Part shown: in pieces, positions 17,019 through 27,786 of the stretch
Position numbering within the stretch: the first letter of the stretch is position 1
How the letters are laid out: every line of letters begins with the position of its first letter
NCBI RefSeq assembly: GCF_002270355.1
Contig: NZ_NJFZ01000019.1
Span: forward strand, 62,049 to 126,048
Reading direction: 5' to 3'
Source of the DNA: Flectobacillus sp. BAB-3569
GTDB taxonomy: Bacteria; Bacteroidota; Bacteroidia; Cytophagales; Spirosomataceae
DNA: 64,000 nt
The notes under the pieces: model-generated
The model's input: the letters and a program-made list of their open reading frames with translations, nothing else
Told to the model about the DNA's origin: nothing
The model's database searches: none
Program-made: the position numbers and the translations under genes

Positions 17019-19799
17019 ATGAAAAAGCTATCTTTCTTGCTTTTGGGTGTATTTTTTGCCCATATTCTTAGTGCTCAAAATTATCAACTATGGTACGATA
17101 AACCAGCCCAAAAATGGACGGATGCTTTACCATTGGGCAATGGACGCATTGGTGCAATGGTTTTTGGAAATCCTTCCCAAGAACATATTCAATTCAATGA
17201 AGAAACACTTTGGACAGGAGAACCTCGTGAATATAATCGAAAAGATGCCTATAAATATTTGGGGCAAATTCGCCAGTTATTGCAAGAAGGAAAGCAAAAA
17301 GAAGCAGAAGCTTTAGCAGAAAAGCAGTTTATGGGACTCAAAAGCAATGAAGGCAAGCGAGAAACTTGGATTGCAGATATGTTGGCTTTGAAAGGAATAT
17401 CTGGAAATCCTTCACAAATAAACTTTGATGACTCTTCATGGAAAACCATGACCGTACCATCCTATGAAGGTTGGGAAGCTGTTGGATATGAAGGCTTAGA
17501 CGGAGCCGTTTGGTTTAGAACAACCGTTGATATTCCAGCAGGTTGGGAAAATCAAACGCTCGTATTAGATTTGAATCGCATCCGAGATTATGATTATACC
17601 TATATTAATGGAAAATTGATTGGTAGTTCACAGCATACTGAAGGGCGTAAATATCAAATTCCTGCCAATACTTTACATGTAGGAAAAAACTTAATAGCGA
17701 TACAAGTATTGAACTTTTCCGATAAAGGAGGTATTGCAGGCTACAAAGATACCTCTCGTCATATTGGCTTATATCCTGTGGGTCAAGAGGACAAAAAAAT
17801 CTCTTTGAATGGTCAATGGAAATACTTTATCCAAAGCGATGAAACGCCAGCAGTAGGCAAATATCAAGCTGATTACCAACCGTTTGGAGACTTATACATC
17901 AACTTTTTACATGGAAAAGTATATCAAAAATATCGTCGCTCTCTTAATTTAGCAACTGCCGAATCTCAAACAGAATATACGGTTGATAATGTTGTTTTCA
18001 AAAGAGAATATTTTGTTAGTCAGCCTCACCAAGTAATGGCCATTCGTTTGACCGCGAACAAAACTCACCAAATCAACTTAGAGAGTTTTTTAACAAGTCC
18101 ACACAAAAATTATAGCTTTAAATCTCTCGGAAATAATACGTGGGAGTTGTCGGTAAAAGTTCGAAATGGCGGATTGTTTGGAAAAGCCTATTTACAAATC
18201 CAACAAAAAAATGGCTCTTTAGAAGAGAATGCTGGGAAAATCGAGATTAAAGGAGCCGATGAAGTAATTTTTTACCTGACCGCCGCTACTAATTTTGTCA
18301 ATTATCAAAATATTTCAGGAAACCCTCAAAAACGCTGCGAGGAAGTTTTTAGCAAACTACAAGGAATATCTTACGAGCAAATTCAAAAGGCCCATCAGGC
18401 GGAATATCAAAAATATTACAAACGTTTTGCCATCGAGTTAGGTCAGGATACCAAAAGCCATCTGCCTACGGATGTGCGTTTAGCAAATTTTGGTAGAGAA
18501 AATGATCCTTCATTTGCCGCATTATATGTACAATACGGACGCTATTTGTTGATTTCAGCCTCTCGTCCCAATACACAACCCTCTAATTTGCAAGGTATTT
18601 GGAATGATTTGTTGGCCCCACCTTGGGGAAGCAAGTACACCACCAATATCAATGCCGAAATGAACTATTGGCCAGCGGGAGTTTTGAACCTTATTCCTAC
18701 ACAACAGCCTCTTATACAAATGATTACAGATTTGTATAAAACTGGTAAAATTACGGCAAAAAATTACTATAATGCCCGTGGTTGGGTAGTTCATCACAAT
18801 ACGGATTTGTGGCGAGGAACAGCCCCAATCAACGCCTCAAATCATGGTATTTGGGTGAGTGGTGCTGGTTGGCTAAGTCAACATTTATGGGAACATTACC
18901 AATACACACAGGATAAAGAGTTTTTACGAAAAACGGCTTATCCCATCATGAAATCAGCTTCAGAATTTTTTGTGGATTTCTTGGTAAAAGATCCTAAAAC
19001 AGGTTGGCTTATCAGTACGCCTTCTAATTCGCCAGAACAAGGTGGATTAGTAGCTGGACCGACAATGGATCATCAGATTATCAGAGAATTATATAAAAAC
19101 ACGATTAAAGCTTCTCAGGTTTTAGGAATAGACAAAGCCTTTGCAGACACGCTTAATCAACAACACAAGCAGATAGCGCCAAATCAAATTGGTAAGCATG
19201 GACAATTGCAGGAATGGCTACAAGATTTGGATGACCCTAAAAATAATCACCGTCATGTTTCGCATCTTTGGGGCGTTCACCCAGGGCATGATATTGGTTG
19301 GGACATCGACTCGACGATAATGAAAGCCGCTCGACAATCACTTATTTATCGTGGCGACGAAGGTACTGGCTGGAGTTTGGCTTGGAAAATTAATTTCTGG
19401 GCAAGATTTCATGAGGGCGAGCACGCATTACAATTAGTCAAAATGTTGCTCAGACCTGCCACAAGTGCTGGTGGTTCATACTTAAACCTATTTGATGCCC
19501 ATCCACCGTTCCAAATAGACGGCAATTTTGGTGGTGCGGCGGGTATTGCCGAAATGCTTATCCAAAGTCAAACAGATATTATTGAACTATTACCTGCTTT
19601 ACCCAAAGATTGGTCAGAAGGGAAAGTTAAAGGCATACAAGCTAGGGGAGGGTATATCTTGAGCTATGCCTGGAAAAATGGCAAAATCACAGAATTGAGT
19701 ATGACAAGTAGAGAGACTACTACCTGCAAAATAAGAATTAATCAGGTTGTACATACCCTCAAGCTTCAGCCTAATAAGCCCTACCTCATCGAATTTTAA
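17019..19799 (+). CDS. GH95 alpha-L-fucosidase/alpha-L-galactosidase with inserted beta-sandwich module
   Basis: Start ATG at 17019 gives a signal peptide (MKKLSFLLLGVFFAHILSAQ) and 926 residues; family members are usually near 800. N-terminal GH95 motif LPLGNGRIGAMVFG...EETLWTGEP. The barrel keeps the catalytic set: NAEMNYWPAG (Asn residues that activate water), STPSNSPEQGG (acid Glu) and QIDGNFGGAAGIAEM (Asp). The excess length is an inserted GH2-like sugar-binding domain at about residues 115-290 (NFDDSSWKTMTVPSYEGW, AVWFRTTVDIPAGW, YDYTYINGKLIG). It removes alpha-1,2-L-fucose or, as in RG-II loci, L-galactose. Last gene of the run; a strong terminator follows 20 bp later. Confidence 0.9.
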   Translation: MKKLSFLLLGVFFAHILSAQNYQLWYDKPAQKWTDALPLGNGRIGAMVFGNPSQEHIQFNEETLWTGEPREYNRKDAYKYLGQIRQLLQEGKQKEAEALAEKQFMGLKSNEGKRETWIADMLALKGISGNPSQINFDDSSWKTMTVPSYEGWEAVGYEGLDGAVWFRTTVDIPAGWENQTLVLDLNRIRDYDYTYINGKLIGSSQHTEGRKYQIPANTLHVGKNLIAIQVLNFSDKGGIAGYKDTSRHIGLYPVGQEDKKISLNGQWKYFIQSDETPAVGKYQADYQPFGDLYINFLHGKVYQKYRRSLNLATAESQTEYTVDNVVFKREYFVSQPHQVMAIRLTANKTHQINLESFLTSPHKNYSFKSLGNNTWELSVKVRNGGLFGKAYLQIQQKNGSLEENAGKIEIKGADEVIFYLTAATNFVNYQNISGNPQKRCEEVFSKLQGISYEQIQKAHQAEYQKYYKRFAIELGQDTKSHLPTDVRLANFGRENDPSFAALYVQYGRYLLISASRPNTQPSNLQGIWNDLLAPPWGSKYTTNINAEMNYWPAGVLNLIPTQQPLIQMITDLYKTGKITAKNYYNARGWVVHHNTDLWRGTAPINASNHGIWVSGAGWLSQHLWEHYQYTQDKEFLRKTAYPIMKSASEFFVDFLVKDPKTGWLISTPSNSPEQGGLVAGPTMDHQIIRELYKNTIKASQVLGIDKAFADTLNQQHKQIAPNQIGKHGQLQEWLQDLDDPKNNHRHVSHLWGVHPGHDIGWDIDSTIMKAARQSLIYRGDEGTGWSLAWKINFWARFHEGEHALQLVKMLLRPATSAGGSYLNLFDAHPPFQIDGNFGGAAGIAEMLIQSQTDIIELLPALPKDWSEGKVKGIQARGGYILSYAWKNGKITELSMTSRETTTCKIRINQVVHTLKLQPNKPYLIEF

Positions 19800-19818
19800 A
19801 TACTTATAGTAAATACTG

Positions 19819-19860
19819 TTAACACGAGATATTTTCATAAAGGTATCTCGTGTTAATTTT
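19819..19860 (+). terminator. Rho-independent terminator after GH95
   Basis: TTAACACGAGATA (19819-19831) and TATCTCGTGTTAA (19844-19856) form a perfect 13-bp stem with a 12-nt loop, followed by TTTT. It separates the GH95 run from the GH2 operon. Confidence 0.85.
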
Positions 19861-19985
19861 GTACAATACTTTGAAAAAATCTTACCGAAAACATCGCTTT
19901 AGCCTGTCTATTTTTGTACAATAATTCTGATAAAATTCATTTTACCGATATTTACCTATGTTCACCAGAAGAAGGTATTGTACAA
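19859..19985 (+). promoter_or_regulatory. Cluster of three TTGTACAA palindromes at the GH2 promoter
   Basis: TTGTACAA occurs at 19859-19866, 19914-19921 and, inside the first codons of GH2, at 19978-19985. A TATTTTTG sequence at 19909-19916 fits the Bacteroidota -7 element TAnnTTTG and overlaps the middle copy, although I see no well-spaced -33 TTTG. Further intergenic copies lie ahead of the next symporter (23457-23464) and of the AraC gene (27298-27305). A dimeric regulator could bind here; this is inference. Confidence 0.4.
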
Positions 19986-22900
19986 TCTTGATACTCTTTT
20001 TAGGATTCTTATTTTCTGCAAAAGCACAAAGACAAGATATTTCCCTCAATGACAACTGGCTAACCACCGTTCATGAATCAAACATTCATGCGTATGATGG
20101 ATTTGAAAAAAGTACATTTTCAACACAATCATGGAAATCTGTACAAGTACCGCACAACTGGGATCAATATGAGGGTTACCGCCGACTAACACATGGCAAC
20201 AAACATGGGTATGCATGGTATCGGAAAAGTTTTACTGTCAACTCTACTAATAAAAACAAGCGCTATTTCCTTTATTTTGAGGGAGTTGGTTCTTATGCGA
20301 CTATTTGGCTCAACGGTAAATTATTGGGTATGCATGCTGGTGGACGCACTACTTTTCAATTAGATGCCTCGAACTATATTTTACTCAATAATCAAGAAAA
20401 TATTTTGGCGGTACGTGCCGACCATCCTGCCGAAATTCAAGATTTGCCTTGGGTTTGTGGCGGATGCAGCACCGAACGAGGTTTTTCAGAAGGCTCACAA
20501 CCCATGGGTATTTTTCGCCCAGTACATTTATTGATTACTGAGCCTATTCGAATCGCTCCTTTTGGCATTCATATTTGGAATGATACCACCGTTTCTGCGC
20601 AAAAGGCACAACTCTATGGTTCTGTCGAAATACAAAATCTCAGTAATAAACAATCAGCTATCAAAGTCGTTCAAGAATTAAGAAACCAAGATAATCGACT
20701 GATTTTTAGCAACAATAACACGATTTATCTTTCAGAAAAAATAACACAGAATATTCCTATTACCTTCCCAAGTATTTCCAATCCTAAGCTTTGGTCGCCA
20801 GAACAGCCCTATTTGTATCAACTTGTAACCAAAGTCTATAAGAAAGGTAAACTTATCGATGTTCAAAAAACAGCGTATGGTATTCGTTCAATCAAATGGC
20901 TAAAAAAATCAAACGGACAAAAGCAATTATTAGTAAATGGTAAACCATTCTTTATCAATGGAATAGCCGAATATGAGCATTTATTAGGTAGTAGTCATGC
21001 TTTCAGTGCTGAACAAATCAAGACTAGAGTTGAAATGGTGAAAGCGGCTGGTTTCAACGCTTTTCGTGACGCACATCAGCCTCATAATTTGCGCTACCAA
21101 GAATATTGGGATAAAGACGGGATTCTATGGTGGCCACAAATGGCAGCACATATTTGGTATGACACACCAGCTTTTCGAGAAAATTTTAAAACCCTTTTAA
21201 AAGACTGGATAAAAGAGCGCAGAAACAGTCCATCCATTATACTTTGGGGACTCGAAAATGAAAGTACTTTGCCTGAGGATTTTGCCAAAGAATGTACCCA
21301 AATTATTCGAGAATTAGACCCAACAGCTTCTATTCAACGATTGGTAACCACCTGCAACGGAGGAAAAGGCACCGACTGGGATGTGCCTCAAAACTGGACA
21401 GGCACTTACGGTGGTGATCCAGCAAAATACGCAGAAGACCTTGAACGACAAGTGCTTGTAGGAGAATATGGTGCTTGGAGAACGGTAGATTTACACCAAG
21501 AAAAACCTATGGCAGGAGCATTCAGCGAAGAAGCGATTGGCGAATTAATGCAATTAAAACTTCGCTTAGCTGAAGCCGCCAAACAAAATTCCATAGGACA
21601 TTTCTTCTGGTTATTGACGTCTCACGATAACCCAGGACGGGTCCAAAGTGGTGAAGCATTGCGCGAATTAGACAGAATTGGTCCTGTAAATTATAAAGGT
21701 TTATTGACGCCTTGGGAAGAGCCTGCCGATATATTCTATTTATTTAGAGCAACTTATGCCCCAGCCAAAACCCAGCCGATGGTCTATATCGTTTCTCACA
21801 CTTGGCCAGACCGTTGGACTCAGGGTGGAATAAAGTCAGGGATAAAAGTTTATTCCAATTGTGAAGAAGTCGAATTGTTTAATGACCTAAATGTTTCGTT
21901 AGGAAAACAAAAAAGAGGAAAAGAAGGCGTATTTATCTGGAATAATGTCCAGATTCAATATAACATGTTGATTGCCAAAGGCTTTGTCAATGGGAAGTCT
22001 GTGGCAGAAGATATGGTGCAATTGCATCATTTACCAACGGCACCTGCTTGGTCTGCCCAAAAACAACAAACGAAAAATCTTGTAGTCAATAGTCCACAGA
22101 AACACTACTTGTATCGTGTCAATTGTGGGGGCGATTCCTATACAGACAAGAACAAATCTTTATGGCTAGCAGACCAAGCAAAAACACCTCAAAATCAATG
22201 GGGGTATCTTTCATGGGCAAATGATTTTGAAGGTATTCCCAAAGCTTATGCAAGTCAAAGGAGAACCTTTGACCCAATCAAAAATACCGCCGACGATGAA
22301 CTGTTTCAGAGTTTTAGATATGGGCGAGATAAACTTTCCTATCAATTTGCACTCCCTGATGGTCAATACGAAGTGGAATTATATTTTATTGAGCCTTGGC
22401 ATGGCACAGGTGGGGGTACGATTATTCGGGTTGGCGTTTGTTTGATGTGGCATTTAATGGAAATACCGTCCTCAAAAATTTGGATATCTGGAAAGAAGTA
22501 GGGCATGATGCAGTGTTGAAAAAAACAATTCCATTTCAAGTAAAAGGAGGAAAACTGAACATTTCTTTCCCTCAAATAGCCTCGGGACAAGCCATTATTT
22601 CGGCTATTGCTATTGCTAGTACTGAGAAGAAAAATACATTTACAGCAAGTTCAAACACCCTGATTACATCAACAAAAACCATTAAAACTTGGCTAGATAC
22701 TGGCAAACCACTTTTTAGGGATTCACAAGAAAACTATGTGAGCTTGCCAGCTGTATTATACGGAGCAGAATATCTATTTTCTGAAAAAAGTGAAAAATTG
22801 TACAAACTTGCTCTGAATGAAATAGGGGATATTTATGTCGGAATAGATTCTTCGAAGGCATTACCAAAGACTTTAGAGGCATTTGAAAATACCCAAAGTT

Positions 22901-23442
22901 ATATTCAAAGTACCCAAAAAGTATATCGAGTTTTTAAGAAAAGAGTTCAAGCCAACACAGAAGTGGCATTAGATTTCAACACGTTTGAGGCAGAAGCACT
23001 TGTTTTTGCTTTGCCAGCAAGTAGTTTGCAACCACCTTTTGATTTAAAAACTACGACTACCTACAAGGCTGCCGAAGCCAAAGGAATAGGAGAGGGGATT
23101 CAAAAAATGGCTTTTTTAGGCAAAGAACGTATGAGTATTGTCAAAAAAGGGCAAAATGCAATTCAATGGACTATCTCTACGGGAGTCGCAGATACGTATT
23201 CATTAACCATCAAATATCATAATCCTAGCTCGGAAACTGTCTATGGCAAACTAAGCATTAGTCTGGTAGATGGCACCATCATCAAGAACAAAGAAACGAT
23301 TGCATTAGTACCAACCAAAGCAGGCAAATGGAACTATGTAAGTACCACAACAGGCACGATGATTAATGCAGGAAAATATCATGTAGTACTAGAATTAGAT
23401 CAAGTTGGAGAACTGCACTTAGACGCCTTGGACGTTCAATAG
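19958..23442 (+). CDS. GH2-family glycoside hydrolase with C-terminal malectin-like region (one -1 frameshift at 22412-22416)
   Basis: Joined length about 1161 residues. Signal peptide MFTRRRYCTILILFLGFLFSAKAQ. GH2 sugar-binding domain (VQVPHNWDQYEGY, GYAWYRKSFTV, SYATIWLNGKLLG), immunoglobulin-like middle domain (LWSPEQPYLYQLVTKVYKKG), then a TIM barrel with FNAFRDAHQPHN, acid/base Glu in LWGLENES and nucleophile Glu in LVGEYGAWR. The C-terminal third starts with a malectin-like segment (YRVNCGGDSYTDKN) and ends in a beta-sandwich. Near residue 818 the frame breaks; adding one G to the G5 run at 22412-22416 restores GTGGGYDYSGWRLFDVAFNG. GH2 covers beta-galactosidase, glucuronidase and mannosidase; the exact activity is not readable. 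First gene of an operon with a symporter and a lyase. Confidence 0.85.
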
Positions 23443-23608
23443 TATTTATGATAATATTGTACAATTTAATATAAAAATACTATAAATTTTACTAGATAAA
23501 GTACTATAATTTTGTATCAGCCTCCAAGGGAAGTTTGAGAAAAAGAAGCGTGGAGCGTTAGTGACATAGTGAGACCTTTTAACTTTATGAAAATAATCTC
23601 AATACACT

Positions 23609-25170
23609 ATGAACCACCAAAGCTTACCGCTTGTGGATATCTCTCTGATTATCATCTATTTATTAGGAATGATAGCAGTAGGATACCATTTTTCGAAAAA
23701 GAATCAGAATACAGAACAATTCACCAAGGCATCGGGTAGTATACCGGGCTGGGCAATAGGCGCCTCGATCTATGCCACTTTTTTAAGTAGTAATACCTTT
23801 TTGGGTGTTCCGGGTAAGGCTTATTCAGGCAATTGGAATGCTTTTGTATTTAGTTTGTCTATGCCTTTGGCGGCATGGGTAGCTTCCAAATATTTTATAC
23901 CATTTTATCGAGGAACAGGTGAAATTTCAGCCTATACTAATCTCGAAAAAAGGTTTGGTGCATGGGCAAGAACGTACGCTGTAGTGTGCTTTTTGCTAAC
24001 GCAATTAGCCCGAATGGGGTCTATTTTTTCGGTATAGCACTCAGTCTACAAGCACTAACTGGCTATTCGATGGAAACGATTATGTGGGTGATGGGTATTT
24101 GTATCATCGTATATACCGTCTTGGGAGGCATCGAGGCTGTGATTTGGACAGAAGTAGCACAGGCATTTATCAAAACTTTTGGTGCTTTACTGATTTTATT
24201 TCTCATCGTAAAGGATATGCCTGAAGGCTCGCGACAAGTTATCGAAATAGGCACCATAAAAAATAAATTTAGTTTAGGCTCCATGAATTGGGATTTTACC
24301 AGTTCAACTTTTTGGGTGGTTCTATTTTATGGTTTTTTGATAAATCTGAACAATTTTGGGATGGACCAAAATTATATTCAGCGCTATCACACCACCACCT
24401 CTGAAACTGAAGCTCGAAAATCATTATGGATGTGCGTTTGGATGTATATTCCAGCATCTTTACTTTTTTTCATCATTGGTTCAAGTTTATATGCCTATTA
24501 TGAGGTTCATCCTGAATTATTGAACCAGCTCAAATTGGAAGTTGTCAAAGCCAAATTTCCTAATCTGAGTTCCTCTGAATTACTGAAGCAAGCGGCTCAA
24601 CTCAAAGTAGAAGATTATGGCGATAAGGTAATGCCACATTTTATGGTTCACAAAATCCCAGTTGGATTGATGGGACTCATTATTTCGGCATTGTTGTCTG
24701 CGGCCATGAGCACGATTAGTTCTGGTATGAACGCCTCAGCAACAGTGTTTTCGATAGACATTTACCAACGATATTTTGTCAAAGACATAAGCGACAAAAG
24801 TAGCTTACGTATATTGCATACGTCAACGATTATTTTTGGTTTTTTAGGACTCGCTTCGGGTATGGCTATGATTGGTGTCAAAAGTATTTTGGATATATGG
24901 TGGCAACTTTCAGGACTTTTTGCCGCAGGTATGCTAGGGCTATTTTTGTTAGGGTTATTTAGTAAAAAAGCCACCAACCAAGCAGCCATTATTGCCACAT
25001 TAATAGGATTGGTGGTCATTTGTTGGATTACATTTTCTGACATCTTACCATCCGAATATGACGGATTAAAAAGTCATTTACATAAAAATATGAGCATTGT
25101 AATCGGTACAGTTACCCTATTTATTTCGGGTGTTATTGCTACTAGGTTATTGTCAAAAAATAGCTCATAA
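23609..25170 (+). CDS. Sodium:solute symporter (SSS family), second copy (one -1 frameshift at 24024-24029)
   Basis: The joined protein is about 520 residues. Start MNHQSLPLVDISLIIIYLLGM; family motifs FTKASGSIPGWAIGASIYATFLSSNTFLG, GGIEAVIWTEVAQAF, FGMDQNYIQRYHTT, and IISALLSAAMSTISSGMNASATVFSIDIYQRY. Around residue 138 the frame breaks; one extra T in the T6 run at 24024-24029 restores RMGSIFFGIALSLQ. It is only distantly similar to the symporter at 15437, so the two probably carry different solutes. It lies 166 bp after GH2, with a TTGTACAA site at 23457 in the gap, and 34 bp before the lyase gene, whose product may act on what it imports. Confidence 0.87.
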
Positions 25171-25204
25171 TCAAAACCTTAGCTTTTTCACTTCCTCTAG
25201 AGTT

Positions 25205-26137
25205 ATGATTACTACCAAAAAAGGGTTTATTCCAGTAATGTTAACGCCATTCCATGAAAATGGTGAAATAGATTTAGAAGGTCTTGGTCGACTGACAGAG
25301 TTGTACGTAGAAGCAGGTGCAAGTGGATTATTTGCCAATTGTTTATCGAGTGAAATGTTTGAACTTACTGAAAATGAACGACTTCAAGTAATCAAGCAAA
25401 CCATCAAAAGTGCGTCGGGACTACCTGTTGTAGCCACAGGAAGTTTTGGTAAAAGCATACAAGAGCAAGCAGATTTTGTCAAAAAAGTATATGATACTGG
25501 CGCTGATGCAGTGATTATCCTGGCAAACGCCATTGCCGAAAGTCATGAGACTGACGAAGTTTTTGAAGACAAAATGATGCAATTGTTGTCATTAACGGAA
25601 AATATTCCCTTAGGACTTTACGAATGTCCTGTACCTTATAAGCGTTTGGTTTCAGCGGATATATTGTCGAGGCTAAGTCGCACAGGAAGAGTTATTTATC
25701 ATAAAGATACCTGCTTGGATATTGAGCAAATCAAGGCTAAAATCAAAGCTACAGAAGGGCAAAATTTTGGACTTTATGATGCTTATATGGTTCATGCTGT
25801 GGATTCTCTAAAAGCAGGAAGTGCGGGATTATCCTGTATCCAAGGTAATTATTTTCCAGAGCTAATAGTTTGGTTATGTGACAATTATAATAAAGAGGAG
25901 CTTTCGGAGGAAGTCCAAAAAGTGCAAGATTTTTTAGTGAAACAAATGGATGTGATGCACCATGTTTATCCAACTGCTTCAAAGTTATTTTTACAGAAAA
26001 GAAAATTTCCAATTTCGACATTTACACGACGTAACGTAGGGAAGATAAGCCCTTCTGTCGCCAGCGATATTGAGACTTTGTATCTGGCATACAAGGACTT
26101 ACAAGATGCTATACCTTTACAGGAGATAGTTTGTTAA
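25205..26137 (+). CDS. DHDPS/N-acetylneuraminate-lyase family protein, second copy
   Basis: Start ATG at 25205 (MITTKKGFIPVMLTPFHENGEID); the frame opens earlier but would overlap the symporter. 310 residues, cytoplasmic TIM barrel. The usual GTTGE loop reads LFANCLSSEMFEL. The Tyr lies in LGLYECPVPYKR and the Schiff-base Lys in VIYHKDTCLD. The ECP motif and the altered substrate loop set it apart from the copy at 11676 and from DapA. Probably an aldolase or dehydratase for a sugar-derived 2-keto acid, perhaps the product carried in by the adjacent symporter. A strong terminator follows. Confidence 0.82.
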   Translation: MITTKKGFIPVMLTPFHENGEIDLEGLGRLTELYVEAGASGLFANCLSSEMFELTENERLQVIKQTIKSASGLPVVATGSFGKSIQEQADFVKKVYDTGADAVIILANAIAESHETDEVFEDKMMQLLSLTENIPLGLYECPVPYKRLVSADILSRLSRTGRVIYHKDTCLDIEQIKAKIKATEGQNFGLYDAYMVHAVDSLKAGSAGLSCIQGNYFPELIVWLCDNYNKEELSEEVQKVQDFLVKQMDVMHHVYPTASKLFLQKRKFPISTFTRRNVGKISPSVASDIETLYLAYKDLQDAIPLQEIVC

Positions 26138-26151
26138 TTAATTTGGGATGG

Positions 26152-26189
26152 AATCCCCCGCAATAGTTTTACTAGCGGGGGATTTTTTT
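26152..26189 (+). terminator. Rho-independent terminator of the GH2-symporter-lyase operon
   Basis: AATCCCCCGC (26152-26161) and GCGGGGGATT (26175-26184) form a perfect 10-bp GC-rich stem with a 13-nt loop and a following T run. It starts 14 bp after the lyase stop. Confidence 0.92.
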
Positions 26190-26222
26190 GGGGCTATGAG
26201 GATTGAATAATTGTGAGTTAGT

Positions 26223-26345
26223 GCTGTACGAAAGATTCTAAAACTGTCTATTTCGGATGTATAATCTTCTATATTTTATGAAAAATAAAGGCATTTTGTT
26301 TTATTTCCGAAATCAGAAATCCCAAATCTGAAATTGTTCGAAAGT
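26223..26345. repeat. Foldback repeat A, copy 3
   Basis: Shares TGTACGAAAGATT, CTATTTCGGA, AAAAATAAAGGCATTTT, TTTCCGAAATC and CCCAAATCTGAAAT with the copies at 11481 and 14123. It lies between the lyase terminator and the 3' end of the convergent AraC gene. Confidence 0.7.
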
Positions 26346-26351
26346 CATCTG

Positions 26352-27221
26352 CTATTTCTTATGATATTTCCGCTTGTACTCCAGCGGAGTAATACCCATT
26401 ACTTTTTTGAAATGCCTGTAAAAGTTTGACACATTGTTGAATCCACAATCAAAGCATATGACTTCGGTAGGTAGTTTATCCTCGACCAAAGCCCTACAAG
26501 CGTGTGAAATACGGATTTCAATCAAGAAATCATAGTAGGTCTTTTTAGTCATGAGCTTAAAGTAACGACAAAACGAAGTGACGCTCAAGTTACTAATCGC
26601 TGCAATTTCTTCAAGGGTGATATCCTTTTTATAGTTCATCAAAGTATAATTACACACCTTATTCAATCGCAGCGTATCCGACTCGTTCGATTGGTAAAAA
26701 GCTTGTCCACCAGCAATAGTCTCAAACTCATCACTTTCGGCCAAGAGATGTAGTATTGAAATAAGCAAAGAGATACGCTCTAAGTTTTTAGCTTGTGCAA
26801 TTTTGATCATTAGCTCTGTCAGCCTCTCACGAGTTTCCCCAATAATAACCATACCGCTTTTGGCCTTCTCATACAATTTTGGAAGCAAATATGCTTCTGG
26901 TAAACCCAGCAAATATTTACCTAAACAATCAGGCAAAAATTGTATAACCACCGCCTCAACATCGAGATCATTATCTGGATAAAAATACTCTTCTTTACAA
27001 CGCCAAGTATGGGGTAAGTTTTCGCCCACCAACACAATCTCACCATGCGAAAAGTTGCTGATATTATCACCAATAAAACGAACCCCTTCGCCTCTGATAA
27101 TGTAATGCAACTCTAGTTCAGGGTGGTAATGCCAGATACCTCCAAAGTTAGGTCTAACGTCGTGTCGGACACTAAAGGAGCTTTCTAGCTTAACAGGAAC
27201 TTTCTGGAAAAGTGGTTTCAT
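26352..27221 (-). CDS. AraC-family transcriptional regulator with N-terminal cupin domain
   Basis: 289 residues. N-terminal cupin-like ligand domain at about 20-90 (HYHPELELHYIIRGEGVRFIGDN, GEIVLVGENLPHTW), C-terminal double helix-turn-helix at about 185-289 (ITLEEIAAISNLSVTSFCRYFKLMTKKTYYDFL, then VICFDCGFNNVSNFYRHFKKVMGITPLEYKRKY). Such proteins respond to a sugar and activate nearby catabolic genes. It is convergent with the GH2 operon and divergent from DUF3826-SusCD, with 565 bp of A/T-rich DNA between. A TTGTACAA site lies 77 bp upstream of its start, which would suit autoregulation if that palindrome is its operator. Confidence 0.88.
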   Translation of the reverse strand: MKPLFQKVPVKLESSFSVRHDVRPNFGGIWHYHPELELHYIIRGEGVRFIGDNISNFSHGEIVLVGENLPHTWRCKEEYFYPDNDLDVEAVVIQFLPDCLGKYLLGLPEAYLLPKLYEKAKSGMVIIGETRERLTELMIKIAQAKNLERISLLISILHLLAESDEFETIAGGQAFYQSNESDTLRLNKVCNYTLMNYKKDITLEEIAAISNLSVTSFCRYFKLMTKKTYYDFLIEIRISHACRALVEDKLPTEVICFDCGFNNVSNFYRHFKKVMGITPLEYKRKYHKK

Positions 27222-27786
27222 AACTCAATATTATCAAAAAAATAGGACTATTCTTTTATTTCTACTTTCTCTAAAAAACGTTCTACTATCAAAAATTTTG
27301 TACAATATATTCAAATATGATGATTCCAATTTATTATATGACAATATTCTACACTAAGTTGGTAAAAAAATGCATAAAAATAGGACTTTATATAGTGAAA
27401 TTTGAATCGTAGAAACAACACAATTTTACTTGTATAAAAGAATATTACCAAATTATATAACTAACGTAATATAAAAAAAGTATAAAGTTGTCATTACTTG
27501 TCTTGACCAAAACTTATAATAAATTAATAATCAATTACTTAATTTCTAAAAAATTACAAGTATCAGTAAATCAATGTGTCAAAATAACACTTATCATAGT
27601 TCTCAGAAATCAGGTTTTGAACAAGTAGAATACAATTCCATGATATTATGATAAAAGACTACAATAGATTGCCTTAAAAAATTAGAAATTCTCAATATTT
27701 TACCAAGAAGCGTTGCTAATAAATCATAATCACTCTGGAGGCAGAAAAGTGTAAAAGAAAAATTTCAATACCAACATAACAGATAA
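27222..27786. other. Non-coding divergent promoter region between AraC and the first SusCD operon
   Basis: 565 bp, very A/T-rich, no open frame of note in either direction and no clear repeat copy. It holds one TTGTACAA palindrome at 27298-27305. I could not place a convincing TTTG / TAnnTTTG promoter pair. Promoters for both divergent units are expected here. Confidence 0.5.

Noticed and set aside
27222-27786. Riboswitch or small RNA gene in the A/T-rich divergent spacer
   Set aside because: No stable GC-containing stems or known aptamer motifs were visible.
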